A stretch of 64,000 bases of DNA from Lentzea waywayandensis (GTDB lineage: Bacteria > Actinomycetota > Actinomycetes > Mycobacteriales > Pseudonocardiaceae): the NCBI RefSeq assembly GCF_900115955.1, contig NZ_FOYL01000009.1, forward strand, positions 248,001 to 312,000, given 5' to 3'. Position 1 is the stretch's first letter. Every line of letters begins with the position of its first letter. The translations under genes were made by a program, and so were the position numbers. Positions 15,899 to 24,208 of the stretch are shown here, in pieces. The notes under the pieces were generated by a model, which saw only the letters and a list, made by a program, of their open reading frames with translations, searched no databases and was not told where the DNA came from.

Positions 15899-17116
15899 AT
15901 GACCGCACTGCTCGATCGCACGGAAACGGCCTCGCGCCGGCCGTACCTGTCACGCGGCGTGGGCTTCGCGGGCATCTCGGCCGCGATGGTCGTGATCCTG
16001 GTGGCGGCCGGAGCGCCGACCCCGTTGCTGCCGGTCTACCAGCACCAATGGGGGTTCGCGCCGTGGGTGCTGACCCTCGCGTTCGGCGTCTACGCGTTCT
16101 CGCTGCTCGTCGCGATCCTGGTGATCGGGTCGCTGTCGGACCACATCGGACGGCGGCCGCTCATGATCGCCGCGCTGGGCATCGACCTCGTCGCGATGCT
16201 GATGTTCCTGGTCGCGCCGAGCATCGGCTGGGTCATCGCCGCACGGGTCGTGCAGGGTGTCGCGACCGGCGCGGCGTCGAGCGCGCTCAGCGCTGCCGTC
16301 GTCGAGCTCGCGCCTGAGCGGTTCAAGAAGCTGGGCGCCCAGATGACCAGCATGGCGCCGCTCGGCGGGCTCGCCATCGGCGCGCTCTTCGCGGGCGTGC
16401 TGGCCGAGTTCTCCTCGAACGCGGCCTTCGACGTGTGGTTCGTGCTCGCCGTGGTGATGGCGGCCGGGACGATCTTCGCGGTGTTCACGCCCGAGACCGC
16501 GACGCGCAAGCCGGGCGCCATCGCGTCGCTCAACCCCCGCATCTCACTGCCCGTCCAGGTGCGCAGGCTCTACTGGACGTCGATCCCCGGCATCGTCGGC
16601 GGGTTCATGACGATGACGGCGTTCATGGGACTCGTGCCCGCGCTGCTGGTCGCGGTGTTCGCGGTGAAGAGCCCCCTCATCGGTTCGCTGCTGGCCTTCG
16701 TGGCGCTCGGAGCGTCCACTGTGGCCTCGGCGTTCAGCAGTGGCATCCGGGCACCGAGGCTGCGGCTCGCCGGCATCAACGCGATGATCCTCGGCGCCGT
16801 CCTGTTCATCGCCAGCATCGGCACGACCTCGCTGCCCCTGCTCTGGGCGGCCGCGGTGGTGGGCGGCGCCGGGATCGGCGCCTCGTTCGCCGGTACGACC
16901 CGCGGGCTCGTGCCCGAGGTCGCGCCGCACGAGCGAGCCGGTCTGTTCACCGCGATCTTCTTCGTCGGCTACCTCGCGATGGGCAGTTCGGCGATCATCG
17001 CGGGCCTGTTCGTCGGCGTCGTCGGCGCGGCTTCCATGGCAATCGGATTCGGTGTGGTCGTCGCGATCGTGACGGTGATCGGCGCGGTCGCGACCGTCCG
17101 GCTCAACCGGAAGTGA
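15899..17116 (+). CDS. MFS transporter
   Basis: A 405-residue major facilitator protein with 12 predicted helices. The loop 2-3 signature is present as GSLSDHIGRRPLMIAA, and helix 5 carries a GLAIGALFAGVLAEF stretch of the drug-exporter type. The start at 15899 follows GAAGGAAG; the longer frame from 15818 runs through the operator and is rejected. Divergent to an HxlR regulator, it is probably an inducible efflux pump; the substrate cannot be inferred. Its end overlaps the XRE gene by 14 bp. Confidence 0.88.
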   Translation: MTALLDRTETASRRPYLSRGVGFAGISAAMVVILVAAGAPTPLLPVYQHQWGFAPWVLTLAFGVYAFSLLVAILVIGSLSDHIGRRPLMIAALGIDLVAMLMFLVAPSIGWVIAARVVQGVATGAASSALSAAVVELAPERFKKLGAQMTSMAPLGGLAIGALFAGVLAEFSSNAAFDVWFVLAVVMAAGTIFAVFTPETATRKPGAIASLNPRISLPVQVRRLYWTSIPGIVGGFMTMTAFMGLVPALLVAVFAVKSPLIGSLLAFVALGASTVASAFSSGIRAPRLRLAGINAMILGAVLFIASIGTTSLPLLWAAAVVGGAGIGASFAGTTRGLVPEVAPHERAGLFTAIFFVGYLAMGSSAIIAGLFVGVVGAASMAIGFGVVVAIVTVIGAVATVRLNRK

Positions 17117-17699
17117 TCTTGTCGGCGTGCACGTGCGTGCGCACCCCCTGGGGGTCGAACAGGATCAGCAGTTCGACCGCGCCGCCGTCCGCGCTGCCCA
17201 GCCAGTGCGGCTTCGAGGTGTCGAACTCGGCGGCCTCACCGGGCGGCAGCGTCAGGTCGAGGTCGTCGAGCACCAGCCGCAACCGTCCATTCAGGACGTA
17301 GAGCCACTCGAACCCGTCGTGCGTCTGCAACGTGGGTTCGAGTGGTTCCGCAACGGCCGGGATGAGCATCTTGAACGACTGCACCCCACCGGGCCGTCGC
17401 GACAACGGCACGAACGTCATGCCGTACTTGTGGATCGGCTTGAGGTGGATGCGCGGGTCACCGGTGCGCGGGGCGCCGACGAGGTCGTCCAGCGGAACGT
17501 CGTAGGTGCGCGACAGCGGTAGCAGCAGTTCGAGGGTCGCCCGGCGCTGCCCGCTCTCCAGCCGCGACAGAGTGCTCTCCGAGATGCCGGTGGTCGTCGC
17601 GAGGTCGGCGAGGGTGATGCCGCGGTGCCGGCGCAGCGTCCGCAGTCGTGCGCCCACCCCGTCCAGAACGTCTTCGGTTTCGCGGTTCACGGGCGCCAT
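17103..17699 (-). CDS. XRE-family regulator with cupin domain
   Basis: A 198-residue regulator: an N-terminal helix-turn-helix (residues 14-70, GITLADLATTTGISESTLSRLESG) joined to a C-terminal cupin barrel (about 100-195; THDGFEWLYVLNGRLRL, LPPGEAAEFDTSKPHWLG). Such proteins usually repress a small regulon and bind a small ligand in the cupin. The ATG at 17699 directly abuts a perfect 17-bp palindrome, so a longer N-terminus (start 17795) would be translated through the operator and is unlikely. It is divergent from the alpha/beta hydrolase gene. Confidence 0.88.
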   Translation of the reverse strand: MAPVNRETEDVLDGVGARLRTLRRHRGITLADLATTTGISESTLSRLESGQRRATLELLLPLSRTYDVPLDDLVGAPRTGDPRIHLKPIHKYGMTFVPLSRRPGGVQSFKMLIPAVAEPLEPTLQTHDGFEWLYVLNGRLRLVLDDLDLTLPPGEAAEFDTSKPHWLGSADGGAVELLILFDPQGVRTHVHADKITSG

Positions 17700-17716
17700 C
17701 TTGCCATCATGGCAAG
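17700..17716. promoter_or_regulatory. Perfect palindromic operator of XRE-cupin regulator
   Basis: CTTGCCAT-C-ATGGCAAG is a perfect 8+1+8 palindrome immediately upstream of the XRE start codon and 41 bp before the divergent hydrolase start. It is the obvious binding site for autoregulation and for control of the hydrolase. Confidence 0.7.
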
Positions 17717-17757
17717 TTTTCGTGCCAGTTCCAGCAAAACCAGCCGAGGCTGGGCCC

Positions 17758-18711
17758 ATGAAACGGCTCCTGCTCGCACTTCTGCTCACGATCACCGCCT
17801 GTTCCGCGCCGCCAGAAACACAGCCGCACGCTCAGGTCACCCAGAACGACCCGGCCTTCCAGAAGACCTTCCGGCACGAGTTCGCCGACGTCGACGGCCT
17901 CAAGATCCACTACGTGACGGGCGGCAGCGGCACCCCGGTCGTGCTGATCCACGGCTGGCCCCAGACCTGGTACGGCTGGTGGCCGATCATGCCCGCGCTC
18001 GCCGAACGCCACACCGTCTACGCGCTCGACCTGCCCGGCCTCGGCGACAGCACCGGCACGCCGAAGGGCTACGACAAGGCCACGCTCGCGCGGTACGTCC
18101 ACGCGCTGACCAGCAAGCTCGGCCTCCGGAACGCCTCGATCGTCGGCCACGACCTCGGCGCCGCGGTCGCGTTCCAGTACGCCAGCCAGTTCCCCGACGA
18201 CACCGCCCGCCTGGGCTACCTCGACCTGCCGCTACCGGGCCCGGCGATCGACGCGCGCACCTACCGGAGCTTGAGCTGGCACATCGCGTTCCACTCGCAG
18301 CGCGAGGTTCCCGAGGCCATCGTCCGGAACGACGTCCGCGACTACCTCAAGCTCTTCTACCCGCAGGTCGCCTACCAGGGCAGCGCTTTCGGTGGCACGT
18401 CGACGAAGTCCCCGTTCGCGGACGACGAGATCGACGAGTACGCGCGCACCTACGACAAGAGCCTGTCGAACGGCTTCGAGCTGTACCGCGCGCTGGACCA
18501 GGACGTCCGCGACACCGAAGCCGCCAAGCCGGCCCAGGCCCCGACCCTGGTCATGGCCGCCGAGGGCCAGGCCAAGGCGATCGCGGGCACGGCGGCCCCG
18601 CGGATGACGAACATCGTGCAGGCGCTCGAAGTCCCGCACGCGGGCCATTGGTTGGTCGAGGAGAACCCGGAGTTCGTCACCGCGGAACTGCTGCGGTTCC
18701 TCAGTTCATGA
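17758..18711 (+). CDS. Lipoprotein alpha/beta hydrolase, epoxide hydrolase-like
   Basis: A 317-residue alpha/beta hydrolase with a lipoprotein signal (MKRLLLALLLTITACS; lipid Cys at 15), so it probably acts on the outer face of the membrane. The epoxide hydrolase/dehalogenase group is indicated by HGWPQTWYGWW (oxyanion region), an Asp nucleophile in VGHDLGAAVAF in place of Ser, and the His in HAGHWLVEENPE. The substrate is unknown. The start at 17758 places the signal peptide correctly; in-frame upstream starts fall within the XRE gene. It is probably controlled by the divergent XRE-cupin protein. Confidence 0.88.
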   Translation: MKRLLLALLLTITACSAPPETQPHAQVTQNDPAFQKTFRHEFADVDGLKIHYVTGGSGTPVVLIHGWPQTWYGWWPIMPALAERHTVYALDLPGLGDSTGTPKGYDKATLARYVHALTSKLGLRNASIVGHDLGAAVAFQYASQFPDDTARLGYLDLPLPGPAIDARTYRSLSWHIAFHSQREVPEAIVRNDVRDYLKLFYPQVAYQGSAFGGTSTKSPFADDEIDEYARTYDKSLSNGFELYRALDQDVRDTEAAKPAQAPTLVMAAEGQAKAIAGTAAPRMTNIVQALEVPHAGHWLVEENPEFVTAELLRFLSS

Positions 18712-20173
18712 CTGGAAAGCGATCGGCCCACGGCAACGCCTCTTCCAGCTGCGCCGCGAGCTTGATCAGCACCGACTCCCCCGCGAGCGGCGCGACGAAC
18801 TGGACGCCGAGCGGCAGCCCGTCCGCCGTCCAGTGCAGCGGCAACGACAGCGCGGGCCTGCCGGTGATGTTCGCGAGCTGCGTGTAGGGCACCCACCCGA
18901 GGTTGTCCTTGATCATGTCGTCCACGATCGGCGTGTGCCGCAGGAACCGGGCGGTGCGGGTCTTGAGCAGCACGTCGGTGGCCCGTTGCAACGACACCGG
19001 CAGGTCGAACTGGCCGACCTTCGGCGGCGGGGTCGCCAGGGTCGGCGTCAGCAGGAGGTCGTAGGACTCGAAGTACGTGCTCAGGCGGCGGGTGTGCTCG
19101 TGCCGACGCTGCACGGCGTCCACGTAGTCGACGCTGCTCGTGGCCCGTCCCAGCGCGGCCATGAGCAGCGTGTCGCGTTCGAACGCGCTGTCCGGCGCCC
19201 CGGTCAGGCGCTTCGCGTCCGCGACCTTCCAGGCGAGGTTCACGAACCACGTCAGCAGGAAGTCCTTCGCGAGCGCGGCGTCGTCGAACGGCGCCTGCGG
19301 CAGTTCCTCGACGTGGTGGCCCAGCTCGGTGAGCACCCCGACGGCGGCCGCGACCGCCGCGACGGCCTCGGGGTGCGGATCCGGGTTGATCGCCGACGGC
19401 ACGCGGACACCGATCCGCAACCTGCCAGGCGCCTGGCCGACGAACGAGGCGAACGACTCCGCGGGCAGCGCGGGCGAGTACGGGCCGGCGAGCTCGCCGC
19501 CGCAGATGACGTCGAGCATCGCGGCCGTGTCGCGGACCGTCCTCGACACCACGCCCTGCACCGCCGCGCCGTGCATCATCTCGGCGGTCTCCGGGCCGAA
19601 CGGCGTGAGTCCGCGGCCCGGCTTCAGCCCGACCAGTCCGCAGCACGCCGCCGGGATCCGGGTCGAGCCGCCACCGTCGTTCGCGCCCGCGCACGGCACG
19701 ATCCCGGCGGCGACCGCGGCTGCCGAACCGCCCGACGACCCGCCGGGAGTCCTTTCCAGATCCCACGGATTGCGCGCGGGACCCCAGACGGTCGACTCGC
19801 TGATCGCCTTCGCGCCGAACTCGGGCAGGTTGGTCTTGCCGAAGATCACCAGGCCGGCGTCGATCCAGCGCTGGACGACCGTCGAGTGCTCGGCGACCTT
19901 GTGCGCCGTCAGCGAGCGCGACCCGTTCGACGTGGGCAGGCCCGCGTAGTCCTGGCCGAGGTCCTTGATCAGGAACGGCACCCCGGCGAACGGACCGGTG
20001 AGGTCGTCCGAGGGTTCGGCGGGGACGTCCCGGACGATCGCGTTGAGCCGCGGGTTCACCTCGGCGGCGCGCTCCCGTGCCACCGCGAGGAGTTCTGCCG
20101 CGGAGACCTGCCTGTCCGCGACGAGCCGGGCCAGGCCGGTCGCGTCGTACTTCCGGTACTCGTCGAAGTCCAC
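18701..20173 (-). CDS. Amidase-signature hydrolase
   Basis: A 490-residue amidase-signature enzyme that hydrolyses an unknown amide. The Ser-cisSer-Lys triad is intact: K70 in FLIKDLG, S146 in the PGGSSGGS loop, and nucleophile S170 in DGGGSTRIP. Length and the FAGVPFLIKDL and GKTNLPEFG motifs are normal for the family; no signal peptide, so it is cytoplasmic. It is the last gene of a four-gene unit (TetR, amidase, hydrolase, amidase), 4 bp after the hydrolase stop, and overlaps the convergent lipoprotein hydrolase gene by 11 bp. Confidence 0.9.
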   Translation of the reverse strand: MDFDEYRKYDATGLARLVADRQVSAAELLAVARERAAEVNPRLNAIVRDVPAEPSDDLTGPFAGVPFLIKDLGQDYAGLPTSNGSRSLTAHKVAEHSTVVQRWIDAGLVIFGKTNLPEFGAKAISESTVWGPARNPWDLERTPGGSSGGSAAAVAAGIVPCAGANDGGGSTRIPAACCGLVGLKPGRGLTPFGPETAEMMHGAAVQGVVSRTVRDTAAMLDVICGGELAGPYSPALPAESFASFVGQAPGRLRIGVRVPSAINPDPHPEAVAAVAAAVGVLTELGHHVEELPQAPFDDAALAKDFLLTWFVNLAWKVADAKRLTGAPDSAFERDTLLMAALGRATSSVDYVDAVQRRHEHTRRLSTYFESYDLLLTPTLATPPPKVGQFDLPVSLQRATDVLLKTRTARFLRHTPIVDDMIKDNLGWVPYTQLANITGRPALSLPLHWTADGLPLGVQFVAPLAGESVLIKLAAQLEEALPWADRFPVMN

Positions 20174-20177
20174 GCGC

Positions 20178-21029
20178 TCAAGGTAGCTGCTCGGCCACGC
20201 CGAAGATGGTTTCTCGCACGACCGCGGGAGATTCCTGCGGGATGAGGTGCCCCGCCTCCTCGACGACGATCATCTTGCCGCGCGGCGCGGCGTCCATCAG
20301 GCCGGCCGCGTGCTGGTTGAGCACCGGGCGCCACGTCGCCATCCCCCGCTCGACCAGTCCCGCCTGCAGGCAGACCGTCGGAACGTCCGGTGTGCCCGTT
20401 GCCTGCACCCGGCGCATGATCGGCAGGGCGGACCCGATCTGGGCCGCCTCCCGGCTGCCCGCCTTCATCGCCCGAGCGGTCGCGTAGTCGCGCGTCATGA
20501 TCTCCACGTCGGCCGCGGAGATCTCCGGCGAGACGCCGTTGCGGAAGGTCTGCCGCTTGATCAGCCCCTTGCCGCCCAGGCGTGCCACGACCGCCATCAT
20601 GCTGAAGAACCTCGCCGCGACCCTGGCGTTCCTCGTGGACATGATCTCGGCGAGCGTCGCGTCCACGAACACCATCCCGGCCACGCGTTCCGGATACCGG
20701 TCGGCGAACACCCGGATGATCGGACCGCCCCAGCTGTGCCCGACGAGCAGCACCGGCTCGGTCTCGGCGAGCGCGTCGAGCAGCGCGGTCAGGTCGTCCA
20801 CGATCCGGTCGAGCGTGCGGTCGCGCGGGTCGACGTCGCTGCCGCCGTAGCCCGCGCGGTCGTAGGAAAGCGTGCGGTAGCGGGCGGTCACCTCGCGCTG
20901 GGTGTGGATCCACGACGAGCCGGGCGCGCTCATCCCGGCCTCGAAGACGATCAACGGTCCGGGGCCCGCGCCCGCCGTGACCGCGCGGAGCGCACGGCCG
21001 TCCGGCAGGGTGACGATCTTCTCCAGCAT
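20178..21029 (-). CDS. Alpha/beta hydrolase
   Basis: A 283-residue cytoplasmic alpha/beta hydrolase. The nucleophile elbow is GHSWGG (Ser nucleophile), the strand with FEAGMSAPGSSW supplies the oxyanion hole, and the catalytic His lies in EEAGHLIPQESP near the C-terminus. The ATG at 21029 is preceded by a GAAAGG ribosome binding site and comes 11 bp after the stop of the upstream amidase; the longer frame from 21077 would overlap that gene. Its place between two amidases suggests it works on the same compound, for example as an esterase or lactonase (inference). Confidence 0.87.
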   Translation of the reverse strand: MLEKIVTLPDGRALRAVTAGAGPGPLIVFEAGMSAPGSSWIHTQREVTARYRTLSYDRAGYGGSDVDPRDRTLDRIVDDLTALLDALAETEPVLLVGHSWGGPIIRVFADRYPERVAGMVFVDATLAEIMSTRNARVAARFFSMMAVVARLGGKGLIKRQTFRNGVSPEISAADVEIMTRDYATARAMKAGSREAAQIGSALPIMRRVQATGTPDVPTVCLQAGLVERGMATWRPVLNQHAAGLMDAAPRGKMIVVEEAGHLIPQESPAVVRETIFGVAEQLP

Positions 21030-21040
21030 CGCGGGGCCTT

Positions 21041-22438
21041 TCACTCGTGCCAGCTCGGCGGGTGGAGTTCGTCCCACAGCGCCGCGCCTTCCAGCTGTGC
21101 GGCGAGGGCGAGCAGTTCGGAGTCACGGCGGTGGCGGCCCACGAGGTGCACGCCGTGCGGCAGTCCGTCATCGTCCACATGCGACGGAAGCGAGATCGCG
21201 GGAACTCCGGCGAGGTTGGCCCACGGCGTGTGGCAGGACCACTTCAGCATCAGGTCGGCCTCGTCGCCGGTGTAGTAGCCGATCGGGACCGGCGGGCCGT
21301 TCGTCGTGGGCGTCAGCACGACGTCGTGGTCGTCGACCGCGGCCAGGAACGTGCCGGCATAGCGGGCGAGCAGTGCCTGTGCCGTGACGATGTCGTTGGC
21401 GGACAACGTGTCGTTGATGGCGAGCAGGTGCCGGGTGTACGGCCGCAGCAGCGGGATTCGGTCCGGCGGCACCATCAGCTGGGTCACGGCCCCCACCTGA
21501 TAGGCGAACCAGGCCAGGATCGCGCGGCCCACGCGCTCGTCCCAGCGGGCGGGCAGCGGGATCTCCTGGACGTCGTGACCGAGCTCCTTCAGCACGTCAG
21601 CGGTGCGCCGCACGGCCAGTTCCGCCTGCGGGTGGCCGTCCTCGCCCGTGCCGGTGTCCGTCCACAGGGCGATTTTGAGGCGATGCCGGAGCTTCAGGGC
21701 CGAGGCGAAGCTGCCCTCGTTGCGCCATCCGTACAGGTCGCCGGGTGCCGGTGACGCCATCACGTCCAGCAGCAGCGCGGCGTCCTCGACGGTGCGCGCC
21801 ATCGGTCCCTCGGTGCTCGCGACGAGGAACGAGGCGGCCGGCGCCGGGCTCACCAGGCCTCGGCTCGGCTTCATCCCGACGAGGTGGCAGGTCGCCGCGG
21901 GCGTACGGATCGAACCGGCGCCGTCGCTGGCGTGCGCCACCGGCAGCAGTCCCGCCGCTACGGCCGTGGCCGCACCACCGCTGGAGCCGCTCGAGTAACG
22001 CGTTGGCGCGTAAGGGGTCACGGCCGGATTCGGCGTGATGTCGTTCTCCGTGTAGCAGGTCGCGCCGAACTCCGACGTGTTCGTCTTACCCAGCACGACC
22101 GCGCCTGCCTGGCGCAGCAGCCCGACCGTCCAGGAGTCCTCCGGCGGCACGAACTCGGCCAGCGCCGCCGATCCGAACGTCGTGCGGATACCGGCCGTCG
22201 CCGCGAGGTCCTTGATGCCGAGCGGCAGTCCGAGCAGTGGCGGGTGATCTCCCCTCGCCAGGCGCTCGTCCGCACGTGCGGCCTCGTCGAGCGCGCTCTC
22301 GTTGACCGTCACGAACGCGCCGAGTGCGGCACGCCGTTCGATGCGTCCCAGGTAGTGCTCGGTCAGCTCGCGGGAGCTGATCTCCTTCGCGCGCAAGGCC
22401 TTCAGCTGTTGCGCCGCCGTGAGTTCGTGCAGGCTCAT
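21041..22438 (-). CDS. Amidase-signature hydrolase
   Basis: A 465-residue amidase-signature enzyme, a distant paralogue of the other amidase in this operon. Catalytic K76 (LGIKDLAA), cis-Ser S152 in SSGSSGGA, and nucleophile S176 in SDGAGSIRTPA are all present with the correct 24-residue spacing. The start codon overlaps the TetR stop by 4 bp (ATGA), so expression is coupled to its regulator. It is cytoplasmic; the substrate is unknown. Two different amidases in one small operon suggest a substrate with two amide or imide bonds, or two successive amides. Confidence 0.9.
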   Translation of the reverse strand: MSLHELTAAQQLKALRAKEISSRELTEHYLGRIERRAALGAFVTVNESALDEAARADERLARGDHPPLLGLPLGIKDLAATAGIRTTFGSAALAEFVPPEDSWTVGLLRQAGAVVLGKTNTSEFGATCYTENDITPNPAVTPYAPTRYSSGSSGGAATAVAAGLLPVAHASDGAGSIRTPAATCHLVGMKPSRGLVSPAPAASFLVASTEGPMARTVEDAALLLDVMASPAPGDLYGWRNEGSFASALKLRHRLKIALWTDTGTGEDGHPQAELAVRRTADVLKELGHDVQEIPLPARWDERVGRAILAWFAYQVGAVTQLMVPPDRIPLLRPYTRHLLAINDTLSANDIVTAQALLARYAGTFLAAVDDHDVVLTPTTNGPPVPIGYYTGDEADLMLKWSCHTPWANLAGVPAISLPSHVDDDGLPHGVHLVGRHRRDSELLALAAQLEGAALWDELHPPSWHE

Positions 22439-23010
22439 GGCTTTACCGACGCTCCGGTGAGCAGGCGGTGCACCGACGACGTCACCACGTCGAGTTCCTC
22501 GGACGTCATCGGGTCTCCACCGAACATCCGCCGGTGCATCAGCGGGCCTTCGAGCAGGTTGCCGACGAACGGCAGCTCTGGCACCTCGGCGATCTCACCG
22601 CGCCGCACCGCCCGTGCGATCGCGTCGACGAGCGGCTGCGACCGGCGCACGACCAGCGCGCGGAACGTCCGCTCGGCCTCGGCGTCCCCGCGCAGGTCCG
22701 CCAGGAAGCCGACCAGGCCGTCGTTCCACGGCTCGTTCCAGGCCCCGGCCAGGTCCTCGGCGAACGCCCTGAGGTCGCCGTGCAACGTGCCGGTGTCGGG
22801 ATCCGGCACCGGCGGCAGATAGGTGTCGAGCACGTCCGCCACCAGCCTCACCTTGCTGCGCCAGCGCCGGTAGACGTCGGTCCTGTGCGCCCCGGACTGG
22901 GCCGCGACCTGCGTCAACGTCAGCGCGTCGTAGCCGTTCGAGGTCAGCAGCGACCACGCCGTCGCCAGCAACCGCTGTTCGAGATCGGGATCCCGCGGAC
23001 GCCCAGCCAC
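22435..23010 (-). CDS. TetR-family regulator
   Basis: A 191-residue TetR-like regulator. The HTH spans about residues 10-55 (LLATAWSLLTSNGYDALTLT, then AAQSGAHRTDVYRRWRSK), followed by a helical ligand domain with the TetR_C-type EELDVVTSSVHRLLTG end. I prefer the GTG at 23010 (TTGGAGGG upstream) over a TTG at 23034. It is the first gene of the amidase/hydrolase operon and is translationally coupled to it, so it probably autoregulates the whole unit. A CAAC-AA-GTTG inverted repeat at about 23029-23038, just upstream, is a candidate operator. Confidence 0.87.
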   Translation of the reverse strand: MAGRPRDPDLEQRLLATAWSLLTSNGYDALTLTQVAAQSGAHRTDVYRRWRSKVRLVADVLDTYLPPVPDPDTGTLHGDLRAFAEDLAGAWNEPWNDGLVGFLADLRGDAEAERTFRALVVRRSQPLVDAIARAVRRGEIAEVPELPFVGNLLEGPLMHRRMFGGDPMTSEELDVVTSSVHRLLTGASVKP

Positions 23011-23068
23011 CGGCAGCCCTCCAATTCGCAACAAGTTGTAGCGATACCGTAGGGCTCCCGGCTCCGAG

Positions 23069-23992
23069 TCACAAGTGGCCGTTGCCCAGGTGGCTCATCG
23101 CGGCCGCAACTCCGACGTCGAGGGCGTCCTGCATGACGCGCGGGCGTCGCTCGGTGCGGCCGATTGCCGCGCTGCCCACCGGCGGACGGATCTGGAGACA
23201 GTCCGGATGGGACGCGAGCAGGTCCTCGTCCTGCGCCCTGATCTCCTCGCGGCGCAACCAGCCCGCGACAACTCCCGGCGCGTGCCGGGCGAACCAGCGC
23301 GACAGCACGAGGCGTTCGCCACGCGACGGCGGTGTCCCCGCGAACTCGTCCTCGCGGCGGGTGCGCAGGGCGACGACGTGCGTGGCGCCCTGCGAGATCG
23401 CCGTCCTGACGGGGATCGTCTCGCTCAGTCCCGCGTCGACGTACGGGCGGCCGTCGATCATCACCGGATCCCCGGCGAGGAACGGCATGGCGGCCGACGC
23501 CCGCAGCGCGGTCTGCAGGCTCAGCGTGTCCCGTACGTACCCGTGCAGGTCGGCCGCCTCGCCGGTGAGCCCGTCCGTGGTCATCGGGTGGAACTCCACG
23601 GGGTTGTCGAGGATCTCCGCGAAACCCATCGGCACGACCTGCGTGTAGATCGTGTGGACGAGGTGATGGGTGTCCACGACCGGCCGCCGGGTGAACGCCC
23701 GCCTCGGGTTGATCGTCGTGCGCATGACGGCCGGATCCCACCACGCGTGCTTGCTCTGGTCCGCCCGGCCGCAGAGCAACCAGGCCGCGTTCAGCGACCC
23801 CGCCGAACTGCCGTAGACGGCGTCGAACAGCGGCAGCAGCCCGAGCCGTTCGATCGCGACGGTCATCCCGCTCGAGTAGACGCCGCGTGAGCTTCCGCCT
23901 TCGACCAGCAACACCAGCCGCGCGTCGTCCTTTCGTTGTCCTGGAAGGCTTTGCTGCCGCCTGCGCTCGTGCAGCAACTCGAGAACCGTCAT
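23069..23992 (-). CDS. Patatin-like phospholipase/acyl hydrolase
   Basis: A 307-residue patatin-family lipid hydrolase. The Ser-Asp dyad and oxyanion hole are complete: EGGSSRGVYS (31-40) as the oxyanion loop, S63 in GSSAG, and D186 in YVDAGLSE. There is no signal peptide, so it acts inside the cell or is attached to the membrane from the inside. The start at 23992 gives a normal length. It stands alone, divergent from the ABC-F leader region (48 bp to the -10 box there is short), and the 58 bp between it and the TetR start hold only that gene's promoter. Confidence 0.88.
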   Translation of the reverse strand: MTVLELLHERRRQQSLPGQRKDDARLVLLVEGGSSRGVYSSGMTVAIERLGLLPLFDAVYGSSAGSLNAAWLLCGRADQSKHAWWDPAVMRTTINPRRAFTRRPVVDTHHLVHTIYTQVVPMGFAEILDNPVEFHPMTTDGLTGEAADLHGYVRDTLSLQTALRASAAMPFLAGDPVMIDGRPYVDAGLSETIPVRTAISQGATHVVALRTRREDEFAGTPPSRGERLVLSRWFARHAPGVVAGWLRREEIRAQDEDLLASHPDCLQIRPPVGSAAIGRTERRPRVMQDALDVGVAAAMSHLGNGHL

Positions 23993-24029
23993 GCCCGAAA
24001 CCCTATCTGCGGGCCTTCCGCCACGCTGC

Positions 24030-24182
24030 TAATGTGGAAGTGAGATCAACCGCCCTCGATGAGGAGCTCGACGTGCTGGTGGGTGAAGACGACATCTCAG
24101 GGTGAGCCCTGGATGTGACAGGCCATCGACGACCGATGGCCGTTCAGTCGTCCCCTTTCCACACGCGCGGCCGTTCCGCGCG
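24030..24182 (+). promoter_or_regulatory. ABC-F leader: promoter, hairpins, possible attenuator
   Basis: An extended -10 box (TGC-TAATGT, hexamer 24030-24035) sits about 180 bp before the first ABC-F start. The transcript would begin with a short ORF and then form two strong hairpins: an 8-bp stem GGCCATCG-N5-CGATGGCC at 24121-24141 followed by a pyrimidine-rich run (TCCCCTTTCC), and a 7-bp stem CGCGCGG-N5-CCGCGCG at 24164-24182 just before the RBS region. ABC-F resistance genes are often controlled by ribosome-mediated attenuation, and this leader has the right parts. Confidence 0.6.
24040..24105 (+). CDS. Putative leader peptide of ABC-F operon
   Basis: GTG at 24040 (or 24034) opens a 21-residue (or 23) ORF reading MRSTALDEELDVLVGEDDIS plus a final G. 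It begins four to five bases after the -10 hexamer, so it would be translated from a leaderless message. It is acidic with no domain. It ends 15 bp before the first hairpin, the spacing expected if ribosome stalling on it changes the fold downstream. A conflicting three-codon ORF (ATG-TGG-AAG-stop) overlaps its start. Confidence 0.45.
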   Translation: MRSTALDEELDVLVGEDDISG

Positions 24183-24208
24183 CAGCACAGTCCTGAGGTC
24201 TCACACCC

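Noticed and set aside
24034-24105. Leader ORF as a ribosomally made peptide (RiPP) precursor
   Set aside because: No modification enzymes or peptidase lie nearby, and its position between promoter and hairpins of ABC-F genes fits a regulatory leader better.
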